Counted from the first letter of the stretch, positions 7,803-16,680 are shown. The stretch: 64,000 nt of DNA from Arthrobacter sp. Leaf141 (GCF_001424565.1 NZ_LMOL01000016.1:36523-100522); one strand, 5' to 3'. Made by a program: numbers and translations. The notes: generated by a model from the sequence alone, not told the origin.

Positions 7803-9284
7803 ATGACGGGCACTTTCTACGGCGGCGACGTGGCGCAGCTCCGGCGACTCGCCAGGGACCTCGCGGGTGGAGCGACCCGGCTCGAGGCCCTGTGCCGGCA
7901 GCTCAGCACCACTGTGGGCACCGGCGCCTGGAAAGGCCGCGACGGCGACCGCTTCCGCAGCGACTGGACGGGAACGCATGTAAAGCTGCTGCGCTCCGCC
8001 ACGGCCGGACTGGAAGCAGCGGCCAAGGCCGTCCTGGCCAACGCCGATGAGCAGGAGAAGGCCAGCACCGGCGGGAACGGCGGATCCGGCGGCCCGCAGG
8101 GAACCGGCCCAGCCGACGCCAAGGCGCAGGAGCTGACCAACACCCTGGCGGCCATGACGCCCGCCGAACGGCAGGCCTACCTGCAGAGCCAGGAATTCCG
8201 GGACTGGGCCTTGGCCAACCCCGCTGCAGCGAAAGCTGCCATGGATGCTGCCGCCGATTCGGGCCTGATCTCCAAAAACTCGCCGGAGTACGCCGCGTTC
8301 CTCAGCGACTACTGGAACCACCAGGCAATGCTGGACATGGGCATCGACCCTGCCAGCTGGGACACCGCCCTGGGCACCGAACCGAACTGGGAAACCATCA
8401 GGAGCGTCTACGACTTCTACGGGCAGGCCTACCTGGCCAACCCGGACCTTCAATGGGCGGGAATGGCCAACATGATCGGCCCTTCCTTCGCCGGCGGATT
8501 CCGGGACATGGCGATGCTGCGCGACCTGGCCCAACAGATCGCGGACAACCCGGTCTCGGACATCCCGCTGCCCATCCTGGATCAGATCGAGGACCTCGCG
8601 GGGATGACCGACGAGGAGATCCGCTTTTATGAAACCAGCATGCTGGACATGAACAAGGAAATCTTCCTGGACCAGGCCCGGCAGCACCAGGCCTACCTGG
8701 ACGGCGGACTGGCCGAGATCAACCGGCTCCGCGATTCCGGCGCCATCGATCCAGGCACCGCCGCGGCCTGGGCCGACATCGATTCCGGTGATCCAGGCCG
8801 CGTCCAGGAAGGAAACACCTCCCTGCTCTACCGCGAGCAAAACGAGATCATCGCCGATGACTACGACGCCATGAGCAACCATCCCGGTGGGGAAGCCGTG
8901 ACCTACCTGGTGACCCTGGCCGGCGAACCGTCCATCCCCGGCGCCCGGAGCTATCCCGAGGTCTTCCCGTACACCTTCAGCGTGGAGAGCCCTGGAACGC
9001 AGAACATCCCCTTCACCAACTGGGACAACCCCACCCAGTTCCGCACCGACTTCACCACGGGCTTCCCGGACGGCAACATTGCCAACGCCGACCAGCGCTG
9101 GGAGCTGATCCGCCAGGACACCCTCCCCGCCTACCAGGACCTGCTGGCCACGGATCCGGACCGGGCCGCGCAGATCATCGGCTCGGACTTCGATGACCGG
9201 GTGGAGCAGTACCGGCCCATCAACAACATCCCAGGCATCATGGACCGGTTTGTGGACGGCTTCGGGGCGGAGGTCCACCAATGA
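7803..9284 (+). CDS. WXG100-domain protein with long C-terminal region of unknown function
   Basis: A 493-residue protein. Residues 1-85 form a WXG100/ESAT-6-like helical hairpin with the signature GAWKGRDGDRFRSDW near residue 40. A Gly-rich linker follows (near 85-105), then about 390 mostly acidic residues that I cannot assign. No signal peptide is present, which fits type VII (Esx-like) export; no type VII core gene is in the window. The stop overlaps the start of the lipoprotein gene by 4 bases (ATGA), so the pair is translated together. The long tail suggests a secreted effector or enzyme. I see no toxin motif. Confidence 0.75.
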   Translation: MTGTFYGGDVAQLRRLARDLAGGATRLEALCRQLSTTVGTGAWKGRDGDRFRSDWTGTHVKLLRSATAGLEAAAKAVLANADEQEKASTGGNGGSGGPQGTGPADAKAQELTNTLAAMTPAERQAYLQSQEFRDWALANPAAAKAAMDAAADSGLISKNSPEYAAFLSDYWNHQAMLDMGIDPASWDTALGTEPNWETIRSVYDFYGQAYLANPDLQWAGMANMIGPSFAGGFRDMAMLRDLAQQIADNPVSDIPLPILDQIEDLAGMTDEEIRFYETSMLDMNKEIFLDQARQHQAYLDGGLAEINRLRDSGAIDPGTAAAWADIDSGDPGRVQEGNTSLLYREQNEIIADDYDAMSNHPGGEAVTYLVTLAGEPSIPGARSYPEVFPYTFSVESPGTQNIPFTNWDNPTQFRTDFTTGFPDGNIANADQRWELIRQDTLPAYQDLLATDPDRAAQIIGSDFDDRVEQYRPINNIPGIMDRFVDGFGAEVHQ

Positions 9285-9946
9285 CGGCCACCCGCACAAC
9301 CGGAGCCCGGCCGCACCGGCGAGGTACCGCCGTCGTCCGCCTGCTCCTGCCCGTACTGGCACTTGGCCTGACGCTGGGCGGCTGCCAGGCCGCTCCACCC
9401 ACCTCCACCGACCCGACCTCACAGGGGAGCACCGTGACAACCTCAGAATTCTCCACCCTCGACGCCGCCGGCGTGGCCACCATCCGCGAGTCGAAGGCCG
9501 CGCGGCTGGACATGAGCTCCGGCCGGCTGGAAAAATCGGCCGTCAACGTCACGGACGACAGTTACGGCCCGGAGATCAACACCCGCGACGCCGGGAAAAT
9601 CAGCCTGTCCATCACGGCGCCCAACGGGGAGGTCTCCGGCGAAACGGACCGGATCCGCTTCAACACCACCGGCAGCCGCCCCGACTTCAGCGAGGTCACC
9701 TACTTCCTCACGGCGGACTCGGCAGCCGACTACTTCAGCCTGGTCCGCGATGGGGTCCGGCGCTACGGCATCGACAGCGGCTCGGCGGAGCGGTGGATCA
9801 GCAGCGCCGAGGCTGCCCCGGATGCCAAAAGCGACTTCTCCCTGACATCCGGAAACGCCACGGGGCTGGAAATCACCTACGACCTCAGGTACGACGGCGG
9901 CGCAGGCACCAGGGTGATCATCGTCCACGTCCTGCCGGCAGGCTGA
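9281..9946 (+). CDS. Lipoprotein of unknown function
   Basis: A 221-residue protein with an Arg-rich N terminus, a hydrophobic segment and a lipobox LTLGGC near residue 34, so it should be anchored outside the cell membrane. The remainder is hydrophilic and rich in Ser, Thr and Asp, and looks like a compact beta-rich domain (near 60-220). I recognise no family. Its 4-base overlap with the WXG100 gene means the two are cotranslated. A role as a surface partner or immunity factor for the WXG protein is a guess from position only. Confidence 0.75.
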   Translation: MTATRTTGARPHRRGTAVVRLLLPVLALGLTLGGCQAAPPTSTDPTSQGSTVTTSEFSTLDAAGVATIRESKAARLDMSSGRLEKSAVNVTDDSYGPEINTRDAGKISLSITAPNGEVSGETDRIRFNTTGSRPDFSEVTYFLTADSAADYFSLVRDGVRRYGIDSGSAERWISSAEAAPDAKSDFSLTSGNATGLEITYDLRYDGGAGTRVIIVHVLPAG

Positions 9947-9964
9947 GCCCGTCCCGGCAGCTGC

Positions 9965-10420
9965 CTAGACCGGCGGCCCGGCGTTGGATTTGAGGTTCTT
10001 CATCACCAGCGTGGAAGTCAGCCGCTCCACGCCCGGCAGGGACGTCAGTTCAGCATCGTAGAACCGCTGGTATGCCGGCAGGTCGGCCGCGATGACCTTC
10101 AACAGGTAGTCCGGCGAACCAAAGAGCCGCTGGGCCTCCACCACGTTGGGGTTTGCTGCCACCCGGCTCTCGAAGATCTCCATGGTGGCCCGGTCCACTT
10201 GGCGGAGGGTGACAAACACAATCGCTTCGAACCCCAGGCCCACAGCGGCCGGGTCCACGTCCGCCTTGTAACCGCGGATCACACCTGAGCGCTCCAGGTC
10301 ACGGAGCCGGCGGTGGCACGGCGCCACGGTCAGGCCCACCTTCGCGGCCAGCGCCGTGGCCGTCATCCGGCCATCCTCCTGCAGGTGGCGCAAAATATTC
10401 CTGTCAATATGGTCAATCAC
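9965..10420 (-). CDS. Lrp/AsnC family regulator of the adjacent LysE exporter
   Basis: A 151-residue Lrp-type protein: HTH at residues 4-55 (DRNILRHLQEDGRM ... VAPCHRRLRDLERSGVI) and RAM domain at 65-145. It starts with GTG at 10420; TACGCT 6 bases upstream supports a leaderless start. It is transcribed divergently from a LysE-family exporter with 81 bases between them. This arrangement is known for amino acid export pairs in which the regulator senses the exported amino acid, so that role is likely but not shown. Confidence 0.88.
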   Translation of the reverse strand: MIDHIDRNILRHLQEDGRMTATALAAKVGLTVAPCHRRLRDLERSGVIRGYKADVDPAAVGLGFEAIVFVTLRQVDRATMEIFESRVAANPNVVEAQRLFGSPDYLLKVIAADLPAYQRFYDAELTSLPGVERLTSTLVMKNLKSNAGPPV

Positions 10421-10426
10421 GCAATA

Positions 10427-10432
10427 AGCGTA
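10427..10432 (-). promoter_or_regulatory. -10 hexamer of Lrp gene, leaderless type
   Basis: TACGCT on the minus strand, six bases, then the GTG start at 10420. Confidence 0.45.
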
Positions 10433-10488
10433 CTGTCGCGGCGTCCATCAGGGCTAAAACCGGACAGCACTTATGGCGCGATCTTTCC

Positions 10489-10494
10489 TAAAGT
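10489..10494 (+). promoter_or_regulatory. -10 hexamer of lysE-type gene, leaderless type
   Basis: TAAAGT lies 7 bases before the GTG at 10502. No ribosome binding site is visible. Confidence 0.45.
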
Positions 10495-10501
10495 TTCTTT
10501 T

Positions 10502-11137
10502 GTGAACCCCCAACTGTTTCTTGCGTTTGTGCTGGTGGCTGCCGCCCTGGCCTGCACCCCCGGCGTGGACTGGGCCTACTCCATCACGGCCGGCCTGCGG
10601 CAGCGCAGCTTTGTCCCCGCGGTGGCCGGGCTGTGCAGCGGATATGTCCTGCACACCGTCCTGCTGGTGGCCGGCCTCGCGGTGGTGCTGACCGGCATGC
10701 CCGGTGTGCTGGCCTGGCTGACCCTGGCCGGCGCCGGCTACCTGATCTGGCTGGGTGCCGGCACCATCAGGTCCTGGCGCGGTGCGAGCTTCGCAGCGGC
10801 GGACGCCGGCGGCGGTACCAGGCTGCGGACATTCCTGCAGGGCATGGGCACCAGCGGCATCAACCCCAAGGGACTGCTCTTCTACGTGGCACTGGTGCCG
10901 CAGTTTGTCAGCGCAGACGCCGCCTTGCCCGTCCCGGTGCAGTCCGGGGTGCTGGGCATGACCTTTGTCCTCCTGGCCGGACTGGTGTACACGGCGGTGG
11001 CGCTGCTCTCGCGAACGCTGCTGCACAGCAGGCCCGGGGCCGCCAGGGTGGTGACCCTGACCAGCGGGATCATCATGCTGGTGCTGGGTTCGGTACTCGT
11101 GGCCGAACAGGTCCTGCCGCTGGCCGCAGGACTTTAG
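10502..11137 (+). CDS. LysE family amino acid exporter
   Basis: A 211-residue membrane protein with about six hydrophobic segments and the LysE/RhtB family features: the N-terminal TPGVDWAYSITAGLRQ segment and GTSGINPKGLLFYVALVPQFV in the middle. The family exports amino acids such as lysine, arginine, threonine or homoserine. GTG at 10502 is the only start that gives the normal family N terminus (MNPQLFLAFVLVA). The last 4 bases overlap the convergent gene at 11134 through shared stop codons (TTAG). Confidence 0.88.
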   Translation: MNPQLFLAFVLVAAALACTPGVDWAYSITAGLRQRSFVPAVAGLCSGYVLHTVLLVAGLAVVLTGMPGVLAWLTLAGAGYLIWLGAGTIRSWRGASFAAADAGGGTRLRTFLQGMGTSGINPKGLLFYVALVPQFVSADAALPVPVQSGVLGMTFVLLAGLVYTAVALLSRTLLHSRPGAARVVTLTSGIIMLVLGSVLVAEQVLPLAAGL

Positions 11138-12120
11138 TCCCCCGTATCGCCGCCCAGCCGTTCCCATTCCTGCTTCCAGATCCGGCGGGAATCCTGGTCG
11201 CGCCGGATCCGTTCCTGCTCGTCGATGTCCCGCCGGCCTGGCGTTTCGGAGGGTTTCCGCAACCATTCCCTGGGGGACATCCCGCGGCGGCTGATTTCGA
11301 TGACCAGCGCTGTGCGGTCCGCCATGGCATCGTTGCGAAGGACCATGGCCGTGCCCCGCCGCCGCAGGACTTCGGAGATGGCGTCCTGGGCCTCGTCCAG
11401 CCAGCCCTCCCGGCGCAGGGCCCGGGCCCGCACCAGCAGCAGGGCAGCAGACAGGTCGTCCTCGTTCAGCAGGCCTTCCGTCCAGGCGATGACCGCGCCG
11501 GTCCGGCCCAGCGTCAGGGCCAGGGAACTGCGGGCCAGTGCCGAGGGAAGCGACGGCGGAAGCCAGCTGACAGCATGCAGCGCATCCTCCAGGCGCCCGG
11601 TCTCCCGCAGCGCATGCGAGAGGGCCAGCAGCACCGATTCCTCGCTGAACAGGACCGGCACCTCGACTTTTTCCGCCACCTCGACGCGGGTGACCACCCG
11701 CGAAAGGTACGTAACGGCGTAGCGGTTGGCGTCGTCGTCGTTCCGAAGGTCGAATCCGCGGCGCAGCAGTTCCGAGGCGCGCCGGTAGCCGGCATTCCGG
11801 TAGGACTGGAGGCCCGCCATCAAATGGCTCAGGCCGGCCCAGCCGGGATGGTCCCGGGCCAGGGCAAGGAGCCGGTCCGGCCGCCCTGAGGCGTAGACGG
11901 CCTGGTGGAAGGTTTTAGCGGTCCGGGATTCGCGCCGGCCCAACCGCGGGATGTCCCCTTCGACGGCCAGGGGGGCGGAGTCGCGGACGCCGAGCATCCC
12001 CGAGAGCAGTCCGCCCACGCTGTCCGTCAGGCCGCGGACGGGCGTCCATAACTGGGCTGTGCCGAACGGCGTGAGGTCGCGGGTGTCCTGATAGATCGGT
12101 TTGGCATCCCCAACGGTCAT
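11134..12120 (-). CDS. Uncharacterised protein, possibly TPR-like
   Basis: A 328-residue soluble protein that I do not recognise. Residues 70-260 are almost entirely helical, with repeated Ala/Leu/Arg-rich stretches (YRRASELLRRGFDLRND, SHALRETGRLEDALHAV, RARALRREGWLDEAQDAI) that resemble tetratricopeptide units of about 34 residues. The C terminus is highly charged. No signal peptide or membrane segment is present. TAGCAT 6 bases upstream of the ATG supports the start. The next gene upstream (12130) points the same way and lies only 9 bases away, but the TAGCAT box inside that gap suggests a separate start of transcription. Confidence 0.7.
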   Translation of the reverse strand: MTVGDAKPIYQDTRDLTPFGTAQLWTPVRGLTDSVGGLLSGMLGVRDSAPLAVEGDIPRLGRRESRTAKTFHQAVYASGRPDRLLALARDHPGWAGLSHLMAGLQSYRNAGYRRASELLRRGFDLRNDDDANRYAVTYLSRVVTRVEVAEKVEVPVLFSEESVLLALSHALRETGRLEDALHAVSWLPPSLPSALARSSLALTLGRTGAVIAWTEGLLNEDDLSAALLLVRARALRREGWLDEAQDAISEVLRRRGTAMVLRNDAMADRTALVIEISRRGMSPREWLRKPSETPGRRDIDEQERIRRDQDSRRIWKQEWERLGGDTGD

Positions 12121-12126
12121 GGTTCC

Positions 12127-12132
12127 ATGCTA
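12127..12132 (-). promoter_or_regulatory. -10 hexamer of the 12120 gene, leaderless type
   Basis: TAGCAT on the minus strand, then GGAACC, then the ATG. It overlaps the last codon of the upstream gene. Confidence 0.4.
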
Positions 12133-12534
12133 TCCAAGGAGCTGGGTGCCCGGGGCGGGGCCCTTGGACCGTTCCATGAACCACTCGGTGAACGCCGCTG
12201 CACGGCCGGATCCGTCCATCCGTACCACCCAGAGGTTCTCGTAACTGGGACCCTCCACGTAGACGGTGACCCCTTGGACGAAGGCAGTGGCGCCGTCCGT
12301 ACCCAGCAGCTCCCAGGTGAAGGACCAGGCCCCGGGCTCGTCCCTGGCGGCGAGCCACCTGTCGGTGATCTCCTGCCGCCCCCGCCACGGGTGCGGATCG
12401 TGGGGGCGGGTCTCGTAGACCGCGTCCCCGGTGAAAAGGCCGCCGATGTCTTCAGGCCGGTTGCTGGCCCACGCCGCCTGGTAACGCTCCATCCACGCCG
12501 CGATGTGTCCGGCGGCCATCGTGCTTTCCGTCAT
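12130..12534 (-). CDS. NTF2-like / SnoaL-fold protein
   Basis: A 134-residue protein with the cone-shaped NTF2-like fold pattern: an N-terminal helix with WMERYQAAWASNRPEDIGGLFTGDAVYETRP, then HPWRGRQEITDRWLA, followed by beta strands (WSFTWELLGTDGATAFVQGVTVY and ENLWVVRMDG). The family covers small isomerases, dehydratases and ligand-binding proteins; no activity can be assigned here. TAGAAC lies 6 bases before the ATG. Confidence 0.75.
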   Translation of the reverse strand: MTESTMAAGHIAAWMERYQAAWASNRPEDIGGLFTGDAVYETRPHDPHPWRGRQEITDRWLAARDEPGAWSFTWELLGTDGATAFVQGVTVYVEGPSYENLWVVRMDGSGRAAAFTEWFMERSKGPAPGTQLLG

Positions 12535-12540
12535 CCATCC

Positions 12541-12546
12541 GTTCTA
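12541..12546 (-). promoter_or_regulatory. -10 hexamer of the NTF2-like gene, leaderless type
   Basis: TAGAAC on the minus strand, six bases (GGATGG), then the ATG at 12534. Confidence 0.35.
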
Positions 12547-12573
12547 CGCCGGGCGCCGCGGCCCGGCAAGTGC

Positions 12574-13077
12574 CTAGCCGTTGACTGCGGCCACCCATAC
12601 GCCGATCACCCAGGTGCTGGCTGCGAGCGCGGCCAAGCCGAACTCCACCAGCATGCCCAGGCCGGTGGCTTTCAGGGCAGCCCAGCTGCCGGCCGCGGCG
12701 GTCCGGAAGTGCCGGGTCCTGAACAGTTCGCTGACCAGCAGCCCGACGGCGAAACCAACAAACAGGCCCACCACCGGAATGACGAACATGCCCACCACCG
12801 CTGCCGCCAGGCCGGCCATGATGCTGCGGCCGGGGATGGCGTGCTGCCTGAGCTTGCGCCCGGTCAGGACGGCGCTGGCCGCCATGCCGGCCACCACAAA
12901 CAGCATGCCTACCGCAAAAACCACCCACCCGGCCGTGCCGGCGCCGCCCCAGACGGCCCAGGCCAGGAGGCTGGCGCCAATCAGGATGCTGCCCGGCAGG
13001 ACCGGGATGATGGTGCCTGCAACGCCTACCGCAATGGCCAGGCCGCACAGGATGGTCACGAGGGTTTCCGGGCTCAT
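12574..13077 (-). CDS. DUF456 family membrane protein
   Basis: A 167-residue, Gly/Ala-rich membrane protein with about four to five hydrophobic segments. The N-terminal LCGLAIAVGVAGTIIPVLPGSILIG region matches the DUF456 family, which has no established function. It stands between the NTF2-like gene and malic enzyme on the same strand. TAAACT six bases before the ATG suggests its own leaderless promoter. Confidence 0.8.
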   Translation of the reverse strand: MSPETLVTILCGLAIAVGVAGTIIPVLPGSILIGASLLAWAVWGGAGTAGWVVFAVGMLFVVAGMAASAVLTGRKLRQHAIPGRSIMAGLAAAVVGMFVIPVVGLFVGFAVGLLVSELFRTRHFRTAAAGSWAALKATGLGMLVEFGLAALAASTWVIGVWVAAVNG

Positions 13078-13083
13078 GCCCCC

Positions 13084-13089
13084 AGTTTA
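13084..13089 (-). promoter_or_regulatory. -10 hexamer of the DUF456 gene, leaderless type
   Basis: TAAACT on the minus strand, six bases (GGGGGC), then ATG. The G-rich spacer could also act as a weak ribosome binding site. Confidence 0.45.
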
Positions 13090-13100
13090 TGGCCGGGAAA

Positions 13101-14297
13101 CTAGCCGGCTTCCACCGCGGCGGCGACGGCGGCTGTCACGGCCGGGGCAACCCGGGGATCCAGCGGGCTCGGAACGATGTAGTCGACGGCCAGGTCCGCC
13201 GCGGCCAGGTCTGCGATGGCCCGGGCCGCGGCCAGCTTCATGGCCGGCGTGATCCGGCGGGCGCCGGCATCCAGCGCACCGCGGAAGATCCCCGGGAACG
13301 CCAGGACGTTGTTGATCTGGTTGGGGAAGTCACTGCGCCCGGTGGCCACCACGGCTGCGTACTTCACGGCGACTTCGGGGAGGACTTCCGGGTCCGGGTT
13401 GGAAAGGGCAAACACGATGGAGTCCCGGTTCATCAGGGCCAGGTGGGTTTCGTCCAGCTTGGAGGAGGAAACGCCGATGAAGACATCCGCGCCGGCGAGG
13501 GCTTCGGCCGGGCCGCCTTCCACCCCGCGGGGGTTGCTGCGGCCGGCGATCTCCGCCTTCTTGCCCGCGGCTCCGGCAAGGTCCGGCCGGGCGCTGTTGA
13601 TAACGCCGCGGGAGTCCAGCAGGACCACATCGGTGACGGCCGCGGAGAGCAGGATTTCGGCGACGGCGATGCCGGCCGCCCCGGCGCCGGACACCACAAC
13701 GCGCAGTTGACCAAGTTCGCGGCCGGTGACTTTGGCGGCATTGGTCAGTGCGGCCAGGGCCACCACTGCTGTGCCGTGCTGGTCATCATGCATCACAGGG
13801 CAGTCCAGGGCTTCGATGAGCTTCTCCTCAAGCTCGAAGCACCGGGGCGCCGCGACGTCCTCGAGGTTCACGGCACCAAAGCTGGGGCGTAGCCGGACCA
13901 GGGTCTCCACGATCTCGTCAACATCGGTGGTGTTCAGCACCAGCGGGATGGAGTCGAGGTCGCCGAAGGTCTTGAACAGGGCGGATTTGCCCTCCATCAC
14001 GGGGAGCGAGGCGCTGGGGCCGATGTTGCCCAGGCCCAGGACGGCGGTCCCGTCGCTGACCACAACCACCAGCCGCTCGGCCCAGGTGAGGGTGCGGGCC
14101 AGTTCCGGATTCCTGTGGATGGCCCGGCTGACCTCGGCCACGCCGGGGGTGTAGGCGATGGACAGATCCCGCTTGTTGGTCAGCGGCACCGTGCTGGTGA
14201 TAGAGAGCTTGCCACCCCGGTGGGCGTCGAAGATCTCGGCCTCGGTCAGGTCTGTGGCTGCGGAATTGTCGATGGCTGTGGCTGCGTCAATGGACAC
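13101..14297 (-). CDS. NAD(P)-dependent malic enzyme
   Basis: A 398-residue enzyme that oxidatively decarboxylates malate to pyruvate, linking the TCA cycle to pyruvate and NAD(P)H supply. Malic enzyme motifs are clear: LSIAYTPGVAEVSR near the N terminus, VVVVSDGTAVLGLGNIGP, the metal and substrate segment CPVMHDDQHGTAVV, and the Rossmann motif VVSGAGAAGIAVAEI. The length fits the short bacterial form without a phosphotransacetylase tail. The GTG at 14297 is preferred because AGGAG lies 8 bases upstream; an in-frame ATG 36 bases further upstream lacks one. NAD versus NADP preference cannot be read with confidence. Confidence 0.93.
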   Translation of the reverse strand: MSIDAATAIDNSAATDLTEAEIFDAHRGGKLSITSTVPLTNKRDLSIAYTPGVAEVSRAIHRNPELARTLTWAERLVVVVSDGTAVLGLGNIGPSASLPVMEGKSALFKTFGDLDSIPLVLNTTDVDEIVETLVRLRPSFGAVNLEDVAAPRCFELEEKLIEALDCPVMHDDQHGTAVVALAALTNAAKVTGRELGQLRVVVSGAGAAGIAVAEILLSAAVTDVVLLDSRGVINSARPDLAGAAGKKAEIAGRSNPRGVEGGPAEALAGADVFIGVSSSKLDETHLALMNRDSIVFALSNPDPEVLPEVAVKYAAVVATGRSDFPNQINNVLAFPGIFRGALDAGARRITPAMKLAAARAIADLAAADLAVDYIVPSPLDPRVAPAVTAAVAAAVEAG

Positions 14298-14587
14298 GTC
14301 GTTGTCTCCTGGTCTGCCGTGGGCGCACGGCATGGGGGCTCCGGCCCGGGCGGGCGGGGCGCAGGTGATGGGTGCGGCGGGCCCTGGGGTGCGGGTCCGG
14401 AAGTCTGCAGAACCCGGAACGGCAAGGGATGGATCCTCCCGGCCGCTCCGTTACTCCATGCTAGGCAACGGGAGGACGCTGAATGGTCTTCCGCGCTGCC
14501 AAACCCACCTCGGGGGCCACATTTAGGACTTAAGTGACGGTTATCACGGCATTATGGATGATTTATTTCCGGATTGGTCTAGACCGG
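14298..14587. other. Intergenic region malic enzyme / TetR (290 bp)
   Basis: No gene is visible. It should contain the malic enzyme promoter. The half next to the TetR stop is AT-rich (14520-14575) and includes a perfect 10-bp palindrome GGTCTAGACC at 14576-14585, close to the TetR stop codon. Confidence 0.5.
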
Positions 14588-15196
14588 TTACGCCGTCCGA
14601 GGCAGGGTGAGGCCGGTGTCGACGGCCGGAGCCAGGCGCGCGCAGGCCTTCTTCAGGTCTTCCTCCGCTTCGAAGAGGGACAGCCGGCGGTTCCGCACGG
14701 ACTGGACCAGACCGGTGATGGCGGGGAGCAGCAGCCGGGCGGTGGTGGCATCCCCGCCGGCATCAATAATGAGTTTCCCTGCGAGCGAGTCCGTGTCCTG
14801 CAGCAGGGCGGTGGTGTCCAGCTCCGGAAGGTAGACGCCACGGACCAGGCACTGCTCCACGGCGGGCTGCATCACGCGCAGGTGGAAGACTTCCATCACC
14901 GCACCGGTCAGCATCCGGCCGCCCCGGCGTGCCGATGGCTTGGGCGCGGCGGCCCGCAGCTCCCCCAGCTGGTGCCGGTAAAGAGCGAGCATCAGGTGGG
15001 TGGGGGTGGGAAAATAGCGGCACACGGTGCCCAGCGGAACGTCCGACCTTTCCGCCACCTCAGGAAGGTCCACGGCGTCCAGGCCCTTGCGCGCGGGGCC
15101 GGCAGCAGCATCGAGGATGCGCAGGTACCGCAGGCGTTGCCGCGGGGCAGAAGGCATTTCAGCCATGGGCGGATGGTCTGGAGTGGTCTCAGGCAT
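14588..15196 (-). CDS. TetR family transcriptional regulator
   Basis: About 202 residues. The N-terminal HTH runs from residue 18 to 65 (RYLRILDAAAGPARKGLDAVDLPEVAERSDVPLG in part, then TVCRYFPTPTHLMLALYRH), the standard TetR DNA-binding domain, and a helical ligand-binding domain of low similarity follows. The exact start is uncertain: ATG at 15196 has no ribosome binding site, and in-frame ATGs at 15166 and 15157 are possible. Its target is not evident; neighbours are malic enzyme and an MFS carrier. Confidence 0.8.
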   Translation of the reverse strand: MPETTPDHPPMAEMPSAPRQRLRYLRILDAAAGPARKGLDAVDLPEVAERSDVPLGTVCRYFPTPTHLMLALYRHQLGELRAAAPKPSARRGGRMLTGAVMEVFHLRVMQPAVEQCLVRGVYLPELDTTALLQDTDSLAGKLIIDAGGDATTARLLLPAITGLVQSVRNRRLSLFEAEEDLKKACARLAPAVDTGLTLPRTA

Positions 15197-15321
15197 CAAT
15201 ATTCCGGGGTTGTGTGTGGCGGTGCAGCAGCACGGAGCGTCCCCATCACGTGCCGCCTGCGATCCGCTTCAACTATACGGCAGGGTAACTTTCCGGATTC
15301 AGTCCACGGTGTTGATGCGGC

Positions 15322-16620
15322 TCAGTCCACGTTTTTGATTTTGAGGACAAACACGGCACCCAGCAGGCCGATCACAGCCGCCGTGCTGAACAGCGTGACG
15401 TAGCCGCCGAATTGACGCACCGAAAGATAGGCAACGAGCGGCGCCACCATCTGGGGCAGCGAGTTGGCAATATTAATAACGCCCATGTCCTTGCCCCGGT
15501 CCACGGCGAAGGGCAGGACCTGGGTCAACAGGGCAAAGTCCACGGCCAAATAGGCCCCGAACCCGATCCCCAGGACGGCGGCACCGGCGAGCGCGCCGGG
15601 CCAGACCGGGAAAAACGCCATGATGGCGCCCGCCATCGCGATGATGATGGATGATCCGATGACGAACGGCTTCCGCCTGCCCACCCGGTCGCTCCAGGGT
15701 CCGGCGATGACTGCGGTGATCATGACCATCACCGCGTAAATGCCCGTCAGGACCAGGACGCCGGTGGCGGGATCCTGGTGGCCAATGACGTCGCGGAGGA
15801 AAAACAGGAGGTACACGATGGTCAACTGGTTGCCCACATTGACCAGGAAGCGGGTGAGCCAGGCCCAGGCAAAGTCGGGGTACACAAAAGGGCTGATATA
15901 GAAGCCCTTGATGAAGGTGCGCGGCCGGAAGGCCCGGAGCCCTGCCGCGGGCAGGGGGGGATCGTTCCGGTGGAAGATGTAGGGCAGCACCGAGAGCAGC
16001 AAGGCGGCCGCGCACAGCCAGTACCCCACCATGTAGTTTCCGGTGACCACAGCGCCGAAGACAGCGCCGGTCAGGATTCCCAGGGTCTGACCCATGGCGG
16101 CAAGCCCGCCCACACCACCGCGCTGCTTGAGCGGCACCCTGTCCGGGACGGCGGCGGTGATGGCCGCGTACGCGGCATTGGCGCCAAGCTGGACCAGGCA
16201 CCAGAAAAGCACCATCATGGCCACGGTGACGGCACCTGACATGGCCAGCAACGCCGCGGTGGCCAGGATGGCACCGGCCAGCACCCACGGGGCGCGGCGG
16301 CCAAAGCGTGACGTGGTGCGGTCCGAGAAGGCGCCGAACAGCGGGTTGGCCACCAGGGACACGGCTGCGCCGCAGCCAGTGACCAGTGAAAGGATGGCTT
16401 CCTTGCTGGGCGCGTCAATGGCGATGGCCTGCTGGCCGATGAAGATGTTGATGGGGCCAAAGAACGCGGCATTGATGCCCACATTCACCAGGACCAGGCC
16501 CGTCACCCACCGGGCAGTGACCTTCTGCGTGGGTTCCGACAGCGCTGCCGCTGCAGGAGGCAGCGCCGTAGCATCAGCCGCGGCAGGATCCGGCGGCGCG
16601 GAAGGGTCGGACGGGCTCAT
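15322..16620 (-). CDS. MFS transporter (SLC45/GPH-like sugar carrier)
   Basis: A 432-residue protein with 12 predicted membrane segments after a Pro/Ala-rich cytoplasmic N terminus. The loop 2-3 motif reads FGAFSDRTTSRFGRRAPWV, and the equivalent in the second half is GPWSDRVGRRKPFV. This pattern is typical of MFS carriers related to sugar:cation symporters. The substrate is unknown. AGGAG lies 10 bases before the ATG. It is divergent from rraA across a 118-bp region with an inverted repeat. Confidence 0.82.
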   Translation of the reverse strand: MSPSDPSAPPDPAAADATALPPAAAALSEPTQKVTARWVTGLVLVNVGINAAFFGPINIFIGQQAIAIDAPSKEAILSLVTGCGAAVSLVANPLFGAFSDRTTSRFGRRAPWVLAGAILATAALLAMSGAVTVAMMVLFWCLVQLGANAAYAAITAAVPDRVPLKQRGGVGGLAAMGQTLGILTGAVFGAVVTGNYMVGYWLCAAALLLSVLPYIFHRNDPPLPAAGLRAFRPRTFIKGFYISPFVYPDFAWAWLTRFLVNVGNQLTIVYLLFFLRDVIGHQDPATGVLVLTGIYAVMVMITAVIAGPWSDRVGRRKPFVIGSSIIIAMAGAIMAFFPVWPGALAGAAVLGIGFGAYLAVDFALLTQVLPFAVDRGKDMGVINIANSLPQMVAPLVAYLSVRQFGGYVTLFSTAAVIGLLGAVFVLKIKNVD

Positions 16621-16680
16621 GATGGTGCTCTCCTGACAGGGGCGGCGGGTCGGAAAATCAGACTATCGTGGGCGGTAGCG

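Noticed and set aside
7683-9440. Open frame of 585 codons on the minus strand
   Set aside because: Antisense to the WXG100 gene; the plus-strand frame has the WXG motif, the ATGA overlap and a coherent partner.
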